NCBI GenBank assembly: GCA_035606665.1 | Contig: DATNEY010000032.1 | Coordinates: 372,001-436,000, forward strand | Length of the DNA stretch: 64,000 nucleotides | Source of the DNA: DASUGC01 sp035606665 | GTDB lineage: Bacteria; Acidobacteriota; Vicinamibacteria; Vicinamibacterales; SCN-69-37 | Reading direction: 5' to 3' | Shown: piece by piece, positions 9,145 through 17,931 of the stretch | How the letters are laid out: every line of letters starts with the position of its first letter | Position numbering within the stretch: the first letter of the stretch is position 1 | Notes under the pieces: generated by a model | What the model was told of the DNA's origin: nothing | The model's database searches: none | Seen by the model: only the letters and a program-made list of their open reading frames with translations | Translations under genes and position numbers: made by a program

Positions 9145-9179
9145 CTTGATCGATAATCCACACGCCCCGGAGGAATTCC

Positions 9180-10877
9180 ATGACTGTCCGCCGCTTGACG
9201 CTTCTCGCCGCCGCTCTCACTCTGACGGCCGTCACCGCCCAGCAGATCATCTCCAGTGCCGCGCAGGCACAGGCGGCGGCGCAGGCGCCAGGATTCGTCC
9301 AGAACGCCGGCGGTCTGCAGGCAGCCTCCGCACGGGGCGCCAACGACGGACTGGGTCCGTTCAAGACACTCACGATCCGCGGCGTCATGCTGATCGACGG
9401 AACCGGCGCGCCACCGACCGGCCCGGTCAACATCGTCATCGAAGGCAACCGGATTGCGCGGATCACAAGCGCCGGAACTCCGGGAGTGCAGACACCGGGC
9501 CGTCAGGGTGGAGGTGGCGCGGGACGCGGGCAGCAGGCGCCCGCAGCTTCTTCGACAGGCTCAGGGCAAGCGGGCGATTTTGTGGTCGACGCGCCGGGCA
9601 TGTACGTGATGCCCGGCTTCATCGACATGCACGTGCACGCGGGCGGCGCGCCGAAGAACGCCGAGGCCGAGTACGCGTACAAGCTCTGGCTCGCGCATGG
9701 CGTGACGACTGTGCGCGGTGTGCCGCTGGGCAATCACAACATCACGGTCAGCGAGAAAGCGCGCAGCGAGAAGAACGAGATTGTCGCGCCCCGCATCATC
9801 AACTACCAGCGTCCCGGCCAGGGGTGGAGCGGCGGCGCAGTCAACACGCCGGAGAAGGCGCGCGAGTGGGTGCGCTGGGGCGCGGCGAACGGCGTCGACG
9901 GCCTCAAGCTCGGCGCCGAAGAACCGTCCATCATGGCCGCGCTTCTCGACGAAGCGAAGAAGCTCAACATGGGCTCGACGGCACACCTGCAACAAGGCGG
10001 CGTGGCGCAGATGAACGCGATCAAGGCCGCGCGCCTCGGCCTCCAGACCGTGACGCACTTCTACGGTCACTTCGAGTCACTGCTCAAGGACTACGTCGTC
10101 CAGCCGTGGCCGGTGGACATGAACGCCAACGACGAGCAGTGGCGATTCGGCCAGGTGGCGCGGCTGTGGAACAAGATCCACGAGCCCGGCTCACCAGAGT
10201 GGAAGGCCTACCTCAACGAGCATCTGAAGCTCGGCACGGTCTTCGATCCGACACTGACGATCTATTCCGCCGGCCGCGACGTCATGCGCTTCCGCGCCGC
10301 CGAGTGGCACGACAAATACACGCTGCCGTCGCTCATGGACTACTACGCCCCGAGCCGCACGAATCACGGCTCGTACTGGTACTACTGGACGACCGAGGAC
10401 GAGATCGAGTGGCGCAACTTCTACCAGGTCTGGTTCAAGCTGATCAACGACTACAAGAAGATGGGCGGCCGCGTCACGACCGGCTCTGACTCGGGCTTCA
10501 TCTACCAGACCTACGGCTTCGGCTACATCAACGAGTTCGAGATGCTTCAGGAAGCAGGCTTCCATCCGCTCGAAGTGATCCAGGCCGCGACGATGAACGG
10601 CGCGCTGACATTGTCAGAAGCCGCCAAGAAGCCGCTCGATCGCGGCATCGTGCGCTCCGGCCTCCTCGCCGACCTCGTCATCGTCGATCAGAACCCGTTG
10701 CAGAACTTCAAGGTGCTCTACGGCAACGGCGCCGTCCGTCTGAATGATGAAACCGGCCGTCCCGAGCGCGTGGGCGGCATCCGGTACACCGTCAAGGACG
10801 GCATCGTCTACGACGCAAGAAAGCTGATGGACGACGTCGCGGCGATGGTGGTCAAACAGAAGGCGGCCAAAAAGTAG
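9180..10877 (+). CDS. Secreted amidohydrolase family protein
   Basis: 565 residues, start supported by GGAGG. Signal peptide MTVRRLTLLAAALTLTAVTA. The TIM-barrel metal-dependent hydrolase signature MPGFIDMHVHAGG is present (H151, H153), followed later by the TVTHFYGHFE region, TTGSDSG and the composite beta-domain motif GLLADLVIVDQNPL. This places it with imidazolonepropionase/prolidase-like amidohydrolases. A Gly/Gln/Ala low-complexity linker at about 105-125 ends in STGSGQA (125-131), encoded by a repeat shared with the kinase gene near 43.2 kb. Substrate unknown. Confidence 0.88.
   Translation: MTVRRLTLLAAALTLTAVTAQQIISSAAQAQAAAQAPGFVQNAGGLQAASARGANDGLGPFKTLTIRGVMLIDGTGAPPTGPVNIVIEGNRIARITSAGTPGVQTPGRQGGGGAGRGQQAPAASSTGSGQAGDFVVDAPGMYVMPGFIDMHVHAGGAPKNAEAEYAYKLWLAHGVTTVRGVPLGNHNITVSEKARSEKNEIVAPRIINYQRPGQGWSGGAVNTPEKAREWVRWGAANGVDGLKLGAEEPSIMAALLDEAKKLNMGSTAHLQQGGVAQMNAIKAARLGLQTVTHFYGHFESLLKDYVVQPWPVDMNANDEQWRFGQVARLWNKIHEPGSPEWKAYLNEHLKLGTVFDPTLTIYSAGRDVMRFRAAEWHDKYTLPSLMDYYAPSRTNHGSYWYYWTTEDEIEWRNFYQVWFKLINDYKKMGGRVTTGSDSGFIYQTYGFGYINEFEMLQEAGFHPLEVIQAATMNGALTLSEAAKKPLDRGIVRSGLLADLVIVDQNPLQNFKVLYGNGAVRLNDETGRPERVGGIRYTVKDGIVYDARKLMDDVAAMVVKQKAAKK
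9550..9571 (+). repeat. Short repeat within amidohydrolase gene (CTTCGACAGGCTCAGG family)
   Basis: The 16-mer CTTCGACAGGCTCAGG occurs here and at 43178-43193, both times in the same reading frame encoding STGSGQA in unrelated proteins. I recognise this string as a recurrent short genomic repeat in several GC-rich bacteria. It lies in a low-complexity linker. Confidence 0.6.
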
Positions 10878-10916
10878 CTCTCTCCGTGTCCCGTTAGCTC
10901 CGGGTGACAAGGAGTG

Positions 10917-11975
10917 TCAGGAATAGCGCTCTTTCGTAATCTCGGCCATGACGCTTAGCGCGATCTCAGCCGGCGTGCGGCCGCCGAGATCCAGGCCGAC
11001 GGGCGTGCGGATCGACTGAATGCGCTCCTCGGTCACGCCCTGCTCCCGCAGCATCTCCGCGATGAGTACGGCCTTGCGGCGGCTGCCCAGCAGGCCGATG
11101 TATCGAGCCTTCGTCTTCACGGCTTCGAGGATGCAGTCGGCGTCGAGCTTATGGCCGCGCGTGGCCACGACGATGTAGCTGGACCAGCCGTAGTCGATTG
11201 AGGCAAGCGTATCCGGAATGTGACCGGCGAGAATGCGAGCGCCACCGAAGCGCGCCGGATCCGAAAACTCCGGCCGGTCCTCGAGAATCGTGACGTCGAA
11301 GTCGAGCAGCTGCGCCTGCCGCGCGATGGCTTGCGCGACATGACCGCCTCCCGCGACCACGAGTCGAGGCTTTCCAGTGACGGGCTCGATCAGAAGATCG
11401 TGCGAGTCGCCGAGATGAACAAGACGCGGCGTGCCGTGCGGGAGCTGCCGCAGCGCCTGGCGCGCGGCTTCGCCGGCGCGATCCGCATCGCCGATCGATC
11501 CCATCCCGCGCCCGTCTGCGCGCACGATCATCCGTCCGGCGAAGGACAGATCCGCGCCGCCGTTGCGCTCGAGCAGCGTCGCGACCGCAAGGGGCGGGCC
11601 GGAATCGACGGCCTTCACGAAATCAGGCAGATACTCGGTACCGCCAATCCCCGTCGCGTCGTCGCCGGCCTCCGCCAGAATCCACATCGTGCCGCCGCAC
11701 ACGAGCCCGGTGTTCCAGGCGAGATCCTCCGCAAGCGAGTAGGCGCGCAGCGATCGCCGTCCGCCCGCCAGGATGTCGCGGCACGCCAAAATCGCGTCGG
11801 CTTCGACGCAACCGCCGCCGAGCGTGCCCTTCGGCCGCTCATTCTCATCGTCGCTGACGACGAGCTTCGCGCCGACGACCTGCGGAGTACTCCCCTGCGT
11901 ACGCACGACGGTGGCCACGGCGAACTTCCGCCCGGCCTCGGCGAGAGCAGACATGCGGTGGTAGAGCGACGACAC
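10917..11975 (-). CDS. XdhC family molybdenum-hydroxylase maturation protein
   Basis: 352 residues. The N-terminal XdhC_CoxI domain (VATVVRTQGSTPQVVGAKLVV, GTLGGGCVEADA) is followed by a C-terminal Rossmann domain (RLVVAGGGHVAQAIARQA, YIGLLGSRRK, PVGLDLGGRTPAEIALSVMAEI). XdhC proteins bind molybdenum cofactor and help sulfurate and insert it into xanthine dehydrogenase-type enzymes. The neighbouring MocA-like gene and the Moco-binding enzyme genes at 15.6-18.4 kb fit this role. Confidence 0.92.
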   Translation of the reverse strand: MSSLYHRMSALAEAGRKFAVATVVRTQGSTPQVVGAKLVVSDDENERPKGTLGGGCVEADAILACRDILAGGRRSLRAYSLAEDLAWNTGLVCGGTMWILAEAGDDATGIGGTEYLPDFVKAVDSGPPLAVATLLERNGGADLSFAGRMIVRADGRGMGSIGDADRAGEAARQALRQLPHGTPRLVHLGDSHDLLIEPVTGKPRLVVAGGGHVAQAIARQAQLLDFDVTILEDRPEFSDPARFGGARILAGHIPDTLASIDYGWSSYIVVATRGHKLDADCILEAVKTKARYIGLLGSRRKAVLIAEMLREQGVTEERIQSIRTPVGLDLGGRTPAEIALSVMAEITKERYS

Positions 11976-11990
11976 GAAGGGATCTTATCG

Positions 11991-12102
11991 AAACGACGCC
12001 AACGACGTTAACGACGACAACGACGCCAACAAAGGGCGCTTGCCAGCTGAGCAGGTGCATTTGATTGGCGTGGCTATCGTCGTTGGCGTCGTTTTCGTCG
12101 TT
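11991..12102. repeat. AACGACGCC repeats in inverted orientation filling a spacer
   Basis: The 125-nt gap between the XdhC and MocA genes holds tandem AACGACG(CC/TT/AC) words at 11991-12030 and their reverse complement (CGTCGTTGGCGTCGTT) at 12076-12102. The two blocks can pair into a long hairpin. The same words occur in three other spacers of this region. Confidence 0.65.
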
Positions 12103-12667
12103 AGCCGTCCAGGTCCTGCGGCGTATCAACGTCCTTGAGAATGCCCGCGTCGCCCACCGGCAGCTCGATCGGGTCGGCGCCGGCGGCCGCGAGCGCGTGC
12201 TTCAGCGTCGTCTCGGATGGCGCGAGCAGGAGCGCCTTCCTGAATGACGAAGGAATCGCGATCGGATGCCCGCGCAGTTCCTGGTGGATCGGGATGATGA
12301 CGCGACCCCTGCGTATGCAGGCCAGCACGATCTCGGTCACCGTACCGCTCGCCACGAATGGCATGTCGGCCGGAAGGATCACGAACGGATCCCCGCTCGT
12401 GACCGACAGACCGGCCTGAATCGTCGAGAACATCCCGCGCTCGGGGTACTCGTTGACGGTCACGCGTACGCGCTCGTCAGCTATCAACGGCGCTTCCGAC
12501 AAGTCGGCGCCCGGGGCCGTGACGACAATCACACGGCTGACGCCGCCATCGAGTAGTGACCAGATCGTCCAGTTGATGAGGGGCTCGCCTTTGACGCGCG
12601 CCATCAGCTTGGCGCCCCCAAAGCGCTCGCCTTTACCGGCGGCTGGCACGATCGCGACTGCTGACAT
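12101..12667 (-). CDS. MocA-like molybdenum cofactor nucleotidyltransferase
   Basis: 188 residues. The nucleotidyltransferase signature is IVPAAGKGERFGGAKLMA, with a second motif ILPADMPFVASGTVTEIV. This matches MobA-like proteins of the MocA/CoxG-associated group that attach CMP to molybdopterin to give the cytosine dinucleotide cofactor used by bacterial xanthine-oxidase-family enzymes. It lies upstream of xdhC on the same strand, consistent with one cofactor-maturation unit. CTP versus GTP preference is inferred from context. Confidence 0.88.
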   Translation of the reverse strand: MSAVAIVPAAGKGERFGGAKLMARVKGEPLINWTIWSLLDGGVSRVIVVTAPGADLSEAPLIADERVRVTVNEYPERGMFSTIQAGLSVTSGDPFVILPADMPFVASGTVTEIVLACIRRGRVIIPIHQELRGHPIAIPSSFRKALLLAPSETTLKHALAAAGADPIELPVGDAGILKDVDTPQDLDG

Positions 12668-12670
12668 GAG

Positions 12671-12717
12671 GTGTTAGACCAACGACGGGAACAAATGGGA
12701 ACGTCGTTCGCGTCGTT
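12671..12717. repeat. AACGACG-type words in spacer
   Basis: The gap between the DUF885 gene and the MocA gene contains CCAACGACGGGAAC and the opposed GAACGTCGTTCGCGTCGTTTC, able to form an imperfect hairpin. It belongs to the family at 11991-12102. Confidence 0.5.
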
Positions 12718-14478
12718 TCATTTCTTGACCTTCAGCTCTTCCGCAACCCAACTCTGAATCTTCTCCCTCAGCACCCACAGCGGGAGACTGCCGTCTTCGA
12801 GCACGAGGTCGTGAAAATCCTTGATGTTGAACTTCGAGCCCAGCTTCTCCTTCGCGTCCTCGCGCAGCCGGCGAATCTCGAGATTGCCAATCATGTAGGC
12901 CGTAGCCTGTCCCGGGACGGCGATGTAACGATCGATCTCGGCCTCGGCGCCGGACTGCGTCGACGTCGTGTGCGCCAGCAGGTAGTCGATGGCCTGCTGC
13001 CGCGTCCACCCGAGCGCGTGCATCCCGGAATCAACGACGAGGCGCGCGGCGCGCAACGCCTCGTTCGAGAGCAGTCCCAGCCGGTCGACGTCCGAGGAGA
13101 ACAATCCCATCTCATCAGCCAGACGCTCCGAGTACAGTCCCCAGCCCTCGCCGAATCCTGAAAGAAAGAAATACCGCTGAACGGGGTGCAGGTTCTCCTG
13201 CTCGAGCGCTATCGCGCCCTGCATGTGATGGCCGGGATAGGCCTCATGGAATGCAGTGGACTCGAGGCCGGCACGGCTCTGTTTCGTGGCCTCGTACGCG
13301 TTGATGAGGTACTTGCCCGGCTTGCCGTCCGCGGACGGCGGGACCGCCTGACCTCCCGGCGCTGTCTTCTCGAGATACGGCGGATACGGCTCGACGATGA
13401 CCGGCGCGCCGGGAACGTGGCCGAACCACTTGGGGACTTCAGCCTTCGCCCGCGCGACGGCCGACTCCGCGAACTTGATCAGTTCCTCCCTGCTCTTGAA
13501 GCGGTACTTCGGATCCGTCTTCGCGAGCTTCAGCACGGCCTGGGGATCGTCCGTTCCAAACGCGCGCTTGCCGATCTCGCGCATCTCGGTCTGGATTCTT
13601 TCCATCTGCGTTTTGCCGAGCTCGTGGATCTGCTCCGGCGTCATGTCCACCGTCGCGTGGTACTTCACAGCGGCGGCATAGCAGGCCAGCCCGTTCGGGT
13701 TTGACCTGACGCCGATTTCCGTCCGCGCGGCCGGCAGGTACGTCGTCTTCAGGAAGTCACGGTACTTGACGATCGCAGGACGGATCTTCGTACGCTCGAG
13801 GTTCTCGAGCTCGGCTCTGAAATTAGACTTCGGCGCGGCCCCCTTCGCCATCTGGACGAATGGCGAGCCGCTCAGCGGTTCGGCCAGCATCGCCTCGACC
13901 TGGTTGATGACGGACTGCACGTTGCCCTTCGACGCCGTATAGCCGAGCTTGATCCCTTCCCTCAGGTTGTCGATCTCGTCGTCCAGATACTTCGGAACCT
14001 GTGACCAGCGCGCGAGGGCGTCCTGTTGCTTCGCGGGAGTGTCCGTGCTCTGCATGCCGGCCGTGACCGGCAGCGATGCCTGCCACCCGGTCCACGTGGG
14101 ACTCACGTTCCAGATCTCGACGCGGCACGCACGCCACCCGACGGACGACTCGAGCAGGTGCTGCATGAACTTGAACGTGATTGCTTCCATCTGGCCGTCG
14201 ATCGGCTTGATGTCGATCTTCTTCAGCTGGGCGAGGAGCTCGTCCTCGCGCTGCTCCCATCGCTTCATCGCCGGCAGGCTGTGATCGCCGAGTTGGCCAG
14301 GATGCGGATCGCGCGCGCCGATGGAAAGTGCCGCTTCCGGAAACGCCTCCAGGTAGCTCCGCACATAGGCATCCGCGACGTCGGTGACGCTTCTCGCGAC
14401 GACGACGGGATCGGGTGGCGCGGGCTTACTGGCGCAGCCAGCCGCCAGAACCACGAACAGCAGTACAACCCTCCTCAT
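12718..14478 (-). CDS. DUF885 family lipoprotein, probable metallopeptidase
   Basis: 586 residues. The ATG at 14478 has GGAGG upstream and starts a lipoprotein signal (MRRVVLLFVVLAAGCASKP), so the longer frame to 14643 is not used. The DUF885 hallmark FHEAYPGHHMQ, a zinc-peptidase-like HExxxGHH motif, is followed by the usual EGWGLYSERLADEMG segment, and the protein is family length. The family is predicted to be gluzincin-like carboxypeptidases. It interrupts the otherwise coherent molybdenum-enzyme gene set on this strand. Confidence 0.9.
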   Translation of the reverse strand: MRRVVLLFVVLAAGCASKPAPPDPVVVARSVTDVADAYVRSYLEAFPEAALSIGARDPHPGQLGDHSLPAMKRWEQREDELLAQLKKIDIKPIDGQMEAITFKFMQHLLESSVGWRACRVEIWNVSPTWTGWQASLPVTAGMQSTDTPAKQQDALARWSQVPKYLDDEIDNLREGIKLGYTASKGNVQSVINQVEAMLAEPLSGSPFVQMAKGAAPKSNFRAELENLERTKIRPAIVKYRDFLKTTYLPAARTEIGVRSNPNGLACYAAAVKYHATVDMTPEQIHELGKTQMERIQTEMREIGKRAFGTDDPQAVLKLAKTDPKYRFKSREELIKFAESAVARAKAEVPKWFGHVPGAPVIVEPYPPYLEKTAPGGQAVPPSADGKPGKYLINAYEATKQSRAGLESTAFHEAYPGHHMQGAIALEQENLHPVQRYFFLSGFGEGWGLYSERLADEMGLFSSDVDRLGLLSNEALRAARLVVDSGMHALGWTRQQAIDYLLAHTTSTQSGAEAEIDRYIAVPGQATAYMIGNLEIRRLREDAKEKLGSKFNIKDFHDLVLEDGSLPLWVLREKIQSWVAEELKVKK

Positions 14479-14540
14479 CGTCACGCCTCCGGGCGCTCCG
14501 TAGTTCGCGTTCGTTCGCGTCGTTCCCGTCGTTGCGGTTA

Positions 14541-15134
14541 TCACATGTACTTCCAATTGCGGTGTTTGCCCACCGCGATCCATTCCATGGCCTGCGCGAG
14601 CCGCCGGTCCCGCGTCTCGGCTGTCTTCGCTTCCGTCAGCCACTCCACGTACTCGCGCTTGTGGCTCGGCGGGAACGTATCGTAGTTCGCTGCAGCCTTG
14701 GCGTTCTTCTTGAGCGCCGCCGCGAGAAAGGCGGGCGTCTTCACGGGCGGCTTCTTCGCGCGCGCCGTCCGCGGGACCTTCACGTCATCGTCGTTCAGTT
14801 TTCTTGCGGCCTTGACGAGCTTCACGATCGCAGTCCGGCTCGGCACGTCGTCCATCGACTGGATGCGGCCGTACTGTCCGAACGCGCGGTGCTCACCTTT
14901 CGGAATCAGATCCAACATGAGCTGGTGCTTCCAAAAGCCGAACATCACGTGCTTCTTGAAGGCCGCCATCCCGCAGAACGGGCCTTTGTATTCGAATGCC
15001 GGCACGCCCCACTTGATGGTCTCTTCGACCTCGGGACATCCCGCATGTACAGCCTCGCGGACGTGCTTCAGGATCGGCTGCGCGAATGGAGCAACTTTAG
15101 CGATGTAGGCGTCAACGCGCGGGTCGCGGGACAT
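14541..15134 (-). CDS. YdeI/DUF1801 family protein
   Basis: 197 residues from the ATG at 15134. The N-terminal DUF1801 fold is seen in ILKHVREAVHAGCPEVEETIKWGVPAF and MFGFWKHQLMLDL; the C-terminal YdeI part contains FLAAALKKNAKAAANYDTFPPSHKREYVEWLTEAKTAET (split here by memory of the family into two helices). The Bacillus homolog YdhG/YdeI types are linked to antimicrobial peptide stress or iron, but the function is poorly defined. Spacers on both sides carry repeats. Confidence 0.85.
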   Translation of the reverse strand: MSRDPRVDAYIAKVAPFAQPILKHVREAVHAGCPEVEETIKWGVPAFEYKGPFCGMAAFKKHVMFGFWKHQLMLDLIPKGEHRAFGQYGRIQSMDDVPSRTAIVKLVKAARKLNDDDVKVPRTARAKKPPVKTPAFLAAALKKNAKAAANYDTFPPSHKREYVEWLTEAKTAETRDRRLAQAMEWIAVGKHRNWKYM

Positions 15135-15145
15135 GGACGGATTGT

Positions 15146-15176
15146 AGGGCAAAGGGCACGCTCTGCCCTTTGCCCT
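15146..15176. terminator. Perfect 13-bp hairpin downstream of cytochrome c gene
   Basis: AGGGCAAAGGGCA (15146-15158), a CGCTC loop, and TGCCCTTTGCCCT (15164-15176) form a perfect stem 8 nt past the cytochrome c stop. There is no U-tract, so it may be a repeat-derived processing or stabilising hairpin rather than a classical terminator. Related GGGCAAAGG words occur at about 22105-22135 and 34780-34790. Confidence 0.5.
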
Positions 15177-15183
15177 TGCGAAG

Positions 15184-15654
15184 TCACTTCACTATGACCG
15201 CTGTCTTCATAACGTCGTCATTCTTCAGGGGCGCGGGACCGTCCGGGTAGCCGTTGAGTTGAAGGATGTGCGCGACGGCGTCGAGCGCCTGGTCGGCGGT
15301 GAGCGTCGTAGCGCCGTCGGACGGCATGGTGCTGAAGATGGTGCCGAAGAGCTCGCCGAGCGGGCGATCGACCCAGGCTTCAAGGAACTTCGGGCCCTGA
15401 ACCGGGGGTCCGGGTTTCTTGCCTGCCGCCACTTTCTCCGGCGTGTGGCACTTCTCGCAGAACTTCACGTACTGTTCCGCGCCGCGGGTCGCCTGCTCTT
15501 TCGTGTAGAGCCTGTCTTTCGTCGTCTTCTGATAGTTCTGCGGGGTCAGACCGGGGTCAGACCACTTTGGAAAAACTCCCAAGTGGTCTGACCCTGGTCT
15601 GACCCCGATCGTTACGAGCAACAAGAGGGCCGCGGCCCCGATTCTTACGCCCAT
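15184..15654 (-). CDS. Exported c-type cytochrome of the molybdenum hydroxylase cluster
   Basis: 156 residues. The start overlaps the end of the Moco-subunit gene by 10 nt. After a hydrophobic signal (MGVRIGAAALLLLVTIG) comes a roughly 21-residue segment encoded by an inverted-repeat element (15542-15606), then the mature domain with haem motif CEKCH and a likely Met ligand in FSTMPSDGATTL. It would accept electrons from the [2Fe-2S] subunit in the periplasm. The repeat-derived stretch has no equivalent in ordinary cytochromes c and puts extra residues at the signal-peptidase region. Confidence 0.85.
   Translation of the reverse strand: MGVRIGAAALLLLVTIGVRPGSDHLGVFPKWSDPGLTPQNYQKTTKDRLYTKEQATRGAEQYVKFCEKCHTPEKVAAGKKPGPPVQGPKFLEAWVDRPLGELFGTIFSTMPSDGATTLTADQALDAVAHILQLNGYPDGPAPLKNDDVMKTAVIVK
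15542..15606. repeat. Inverted-repeat element embedded in cytochrome c gene
   Basis: Two copies of GGGGTCAGACC in one direction and their complements (GGTCTGACCC) in the other flank a short AAAAACTC centre, giving a hairpin with arms of about 28 bp, one mismatch and one bulge. The element is read through in frame between signal peptide and mature domain. GGGGTCAGACCCC-type strings are known to me as dispersed intergenic repeats in bacterial genomes. Confidence 0.75.
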
Positions 15655-17921
15655 GAGTAGCCGTGCTTCGAGAGCGGCAGCGAGCGGACACGGACGCCGG
15701 TTGCCGAGAAGATGGCGTTGGCGACGGCCGGCAGAATCGGCGGCAGCGCCGGCTCACCGAGACCGGTCGGCGCGTTGTTCGACTGCACCCAGTGCACTTC
15801 GATCTCGCGCGGCGCCTGGCGCATGCGAATCGGCACGGTTTCGTCGAGGCTCTTCTGCTGGATGCGGCCGTTCTCGACCGTGACCTGGAAGCTCATCAGA
15901 TGGCTGAGGCCGTCGATGACCGATCCGTACACCTGAGACTCGGCGTGCAGCGGGTTGATGATTGGCGAACCGATATCGCCGGCCACCCACACCTTGTTGA
16001 CCTTGACGCGCTTCGACGCGTTGACGCTGACTTCGGCAACCTCCGCGAAGTACCCGCGGTGGCTGAAGTAGAAGCCCACGCCAAGCGCGGTACCTGCCGG
16101 CAGCTTGCGAGTGCCCCAGCCCGACTTATCGCGCACGAGCTCGAGCACAGCACGCATGCGCGCCGGATCGAACTCACGTCCCGGTGCGCCACCGCGCCCT
16201 TGTCCAGGGGCACCTGCAGCGCCCGCCGCTCCAGCAGCACCGGCCGGCGGCGCGGCCGGAGTCACCGTTGGATAGTCGAGCATGTCGAGCCGGAACTGGA
16301 TCGGATCCTTCTTCGCCGCAGCCGCGAGCTCGTCGATGAACGACTGGACGACGAACGCGACGGCGTTGCTGCCGGGCGCGCGCATCGCACCCGTCGGCAT
16401 GCCGAACGGAATCAGCGACGTGTAGAGCCCAAAGTTCGCGACCCATCCCGCCGGGAACTGAGCGGCGCCCATGCCGCCGGACCCGATCGGGCTCGTGCCG
16501 TTGCTCGAGAACGTCACAAAGTGATTGCGCCAGCCGACGACCTTGCCTGCCGCGTCCACGCCGGCCTTGAGGTTGTGATACCCGGCCGGACGGAACTGGT
16601 CGTGACCGAGGTCTTCTTCGCGCGTCCAGCGCAGTTGCACCGGCGCGCCGTTCACCTGCTTGGCGATCGCCGCGACTTCAGCGATCTGTTCGTTGTAGAG
16701 CCGGCGTCCCATGCTGCCGCCGATCCTGAACATGTGCAGGCTGATGTCCGTCTGCTGCAGGCCGAGCGCCTGTGCCACCGTGCCCCGCGCGCCGCCGGGC
16801 GTCTGCGTCCCGGCCCAGATCTCCATCTTGCCGTTCGAGAACTGCGCGGTCGCGTTCATCGGTTCGATCTGCACGTGGTTCAGGAATGGATACGCGTACG
16901 CGGCCTCGACGACATGGGCCGCGCCCTTGATGGCCGCCTCATGATCACCGTCCGCGCGCGTCGCCTGCGCCGGAATCGTCGGCGCGAGCTCGGCCGCCTT
17001 CTTGTCGAACGCGGTCGTCGAATCGACTGCCGCCTTGCCTTCATTCCACTGAACCTTCAGCTGCTCGCGCGCCGTTTTCGCGGTCCACCATGAATCAGCC
17101 ACGATGGCGACACCGCCGACGAGACCGCTCAGCACGTCCGTCCCTTCGAGAATAAAGGCGTGCTTCACACCGGGGATCGCCTTGATCTGATCGAGATTCG
17201 CGCTGACGGCCTTGCCGCCGAACACCGGGCACTTCTCGTACACGGCGTACAGCATTCCCGGCAGGTTCACGTCGATACCGTAAAGGGGTTTGCCCGTGAC
17301 GATGGCGTCCACGTCCACGGCCTTCGTGCGCTGGCCGATGATCTTGAAGTCCTTCGGATCCTTGAGCTTCACCGACGCGAGATCGGGCGGCGTCAACGCG
17401 GCGGCCTTTGCCGCGAACTGGCCGTAGCCACCGGACTTCTTCGACGCGGCATGCATCACGCGGCCGGACGCCGTCGTGATCTCAGCTTCGGGCACGCCCC
17501 ACTCCGCGGCTGCGGCAGCGACTAACATTTGTCTGGCGGACGCGCCGATCTGGCGCATCGGCGTGTAGTTGCCGGGGATGGCCGTGCTGCCGCCAGCGTT
17601 CTGTCCGCCGTACTTCGCGTCGAGATCGCCCTGCTCGACAGTGACGTCCTTCCAGTCCACGTCCAGTTCTTCCGCGATCAGCATCGGCAGCGTCGTCTTG
17701 ATGCCCTGACCGATCTCGGGGTTCTTGCCGATGATGGTGACCTTGCCGTCCGCGCCGATCCTGATGAACGAGTTCGGCACGAGCGCCGGAGCGGGTGGCC
17801 CGCCCTGGCGGCCCTGGCCGAGCAGCTCGGCCGGATCGAGATACGCGGCGATCATCATGCCGCCGCCGGCGATCGCGGTGACGCGAAGGAAGGAACGTCG
17901 ATCGATGGCTGCCAGTGTCAT
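15645..17921 (-). CDS. Xanthine-oxidase-family molybdopterin-binding subunit (isoquinoline 1-oxidoreductase beta type)
   Basis: 758 residues. N-terminal Tat signal with RRSFLRVTA at 8-16. Long aldehyde-oxidase/xanthine-dehydrogenase Moco domain; the active-site glutamate motif near the C-terminus is GLGEPALPPILPAVANAIF. Conserved GGSMGRRLYNE and PTGAMRAPGSNA motifs also match the IorB group. This family hydroxylates aromatic heterocycles or oxidises aldehydes with Mo-pterin. A low-complexity AAGAAGAAGAPGQGRGG loop sits near residue 570. The partner [2Fe-2S] gene is 10 nt upstream and a cytochrome c overlaps downstream. Substrate unknown. Confidence 0.93.
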   Translation of the reverse strand: MTLAAIDRRSFLRVTAIAGGGMMIAAYLDPAELLGQGRQGGPPAPALVPNSFIRIGADGKVTIIGKNPEIGQGIKTTLPMLIAEELDVDWKDVTVEQGDLDAKYGGQNAGGSTAIPGNYTPMRQIGASARQMLVAAAAAEWGVPEAEITTASGRVMHAASKKSGGYGQFAAKAAALTPPDLASVKLKDPKDFKIIGQRTKAVDVDAIVTGKPLYGIDVNLPGMLYAVYEKCPVFGGKAVSANLDQIKAIPGVKHAFILEGTDVLSGLVGGVAIVADSWWTAKTAREQLKVQWNEGKAAVDSTTAFDKKAAELAPTIPAQATRADGDHEAAIKGAAHVVEAAYAYPFLNHVQIEPMNATAQFSNGKMEIWAGTQTPGGARGTVAQALGLQQTDISLHMFRIGGSMGRRLYNEQIAEVAAIAKQVNGAPVQLRWTREEDLGHDQFRPAGYHNLKAGVDAAGKVVGWRNHFVTFSSNGTSPIGSGGMGAAQFPAGWVANFGLYTSLIPFGMPTGAMRAPGSNAVAFVVQSFIDELAAAAKKDPIQFRLDMLDYPTVTPAAPPAGAAGAAGAAGAPGQGRGGAPGREFDPARMRAVLELVRDKSGWGTRKLPAGTALGVGFYFSHRGYFAEVAEVSVNASKRVKVNKVWVAGDIGSPIINPLHAESQVYGSVIDGLSHLMSFQVTVENGRIQQKSLDETVPIRMRQAPREIEVHWVQSNNAPTGLGEPALPPILPAVANAIFSATGVRVRSLPLSKHGYSWA

Positions 17922-17931
17922 GACGGTTCCC

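Noticed and set aside
7143..9149. Long plus-strand open frame opposite the BNR propeller gene
   Set aside because: It is Arg/His/Val-rich with no fold or motif, mirrors the codon phase of the real minus-strand gene, and has no ribosome-binding site.
5548..12070. Identical 15-mer GTGCATTTGATTGGC near 5548 and 12054
   Set aside because: One or two shared 15-mers are expected by chance in a 64-kb window, and the contexts are unrelated.
11991..12102. Possible CRISPR array in the AACGACG tandem words
   Set aside because: Units are about 9 nt without spacers of constant length, and no cas gene is present.
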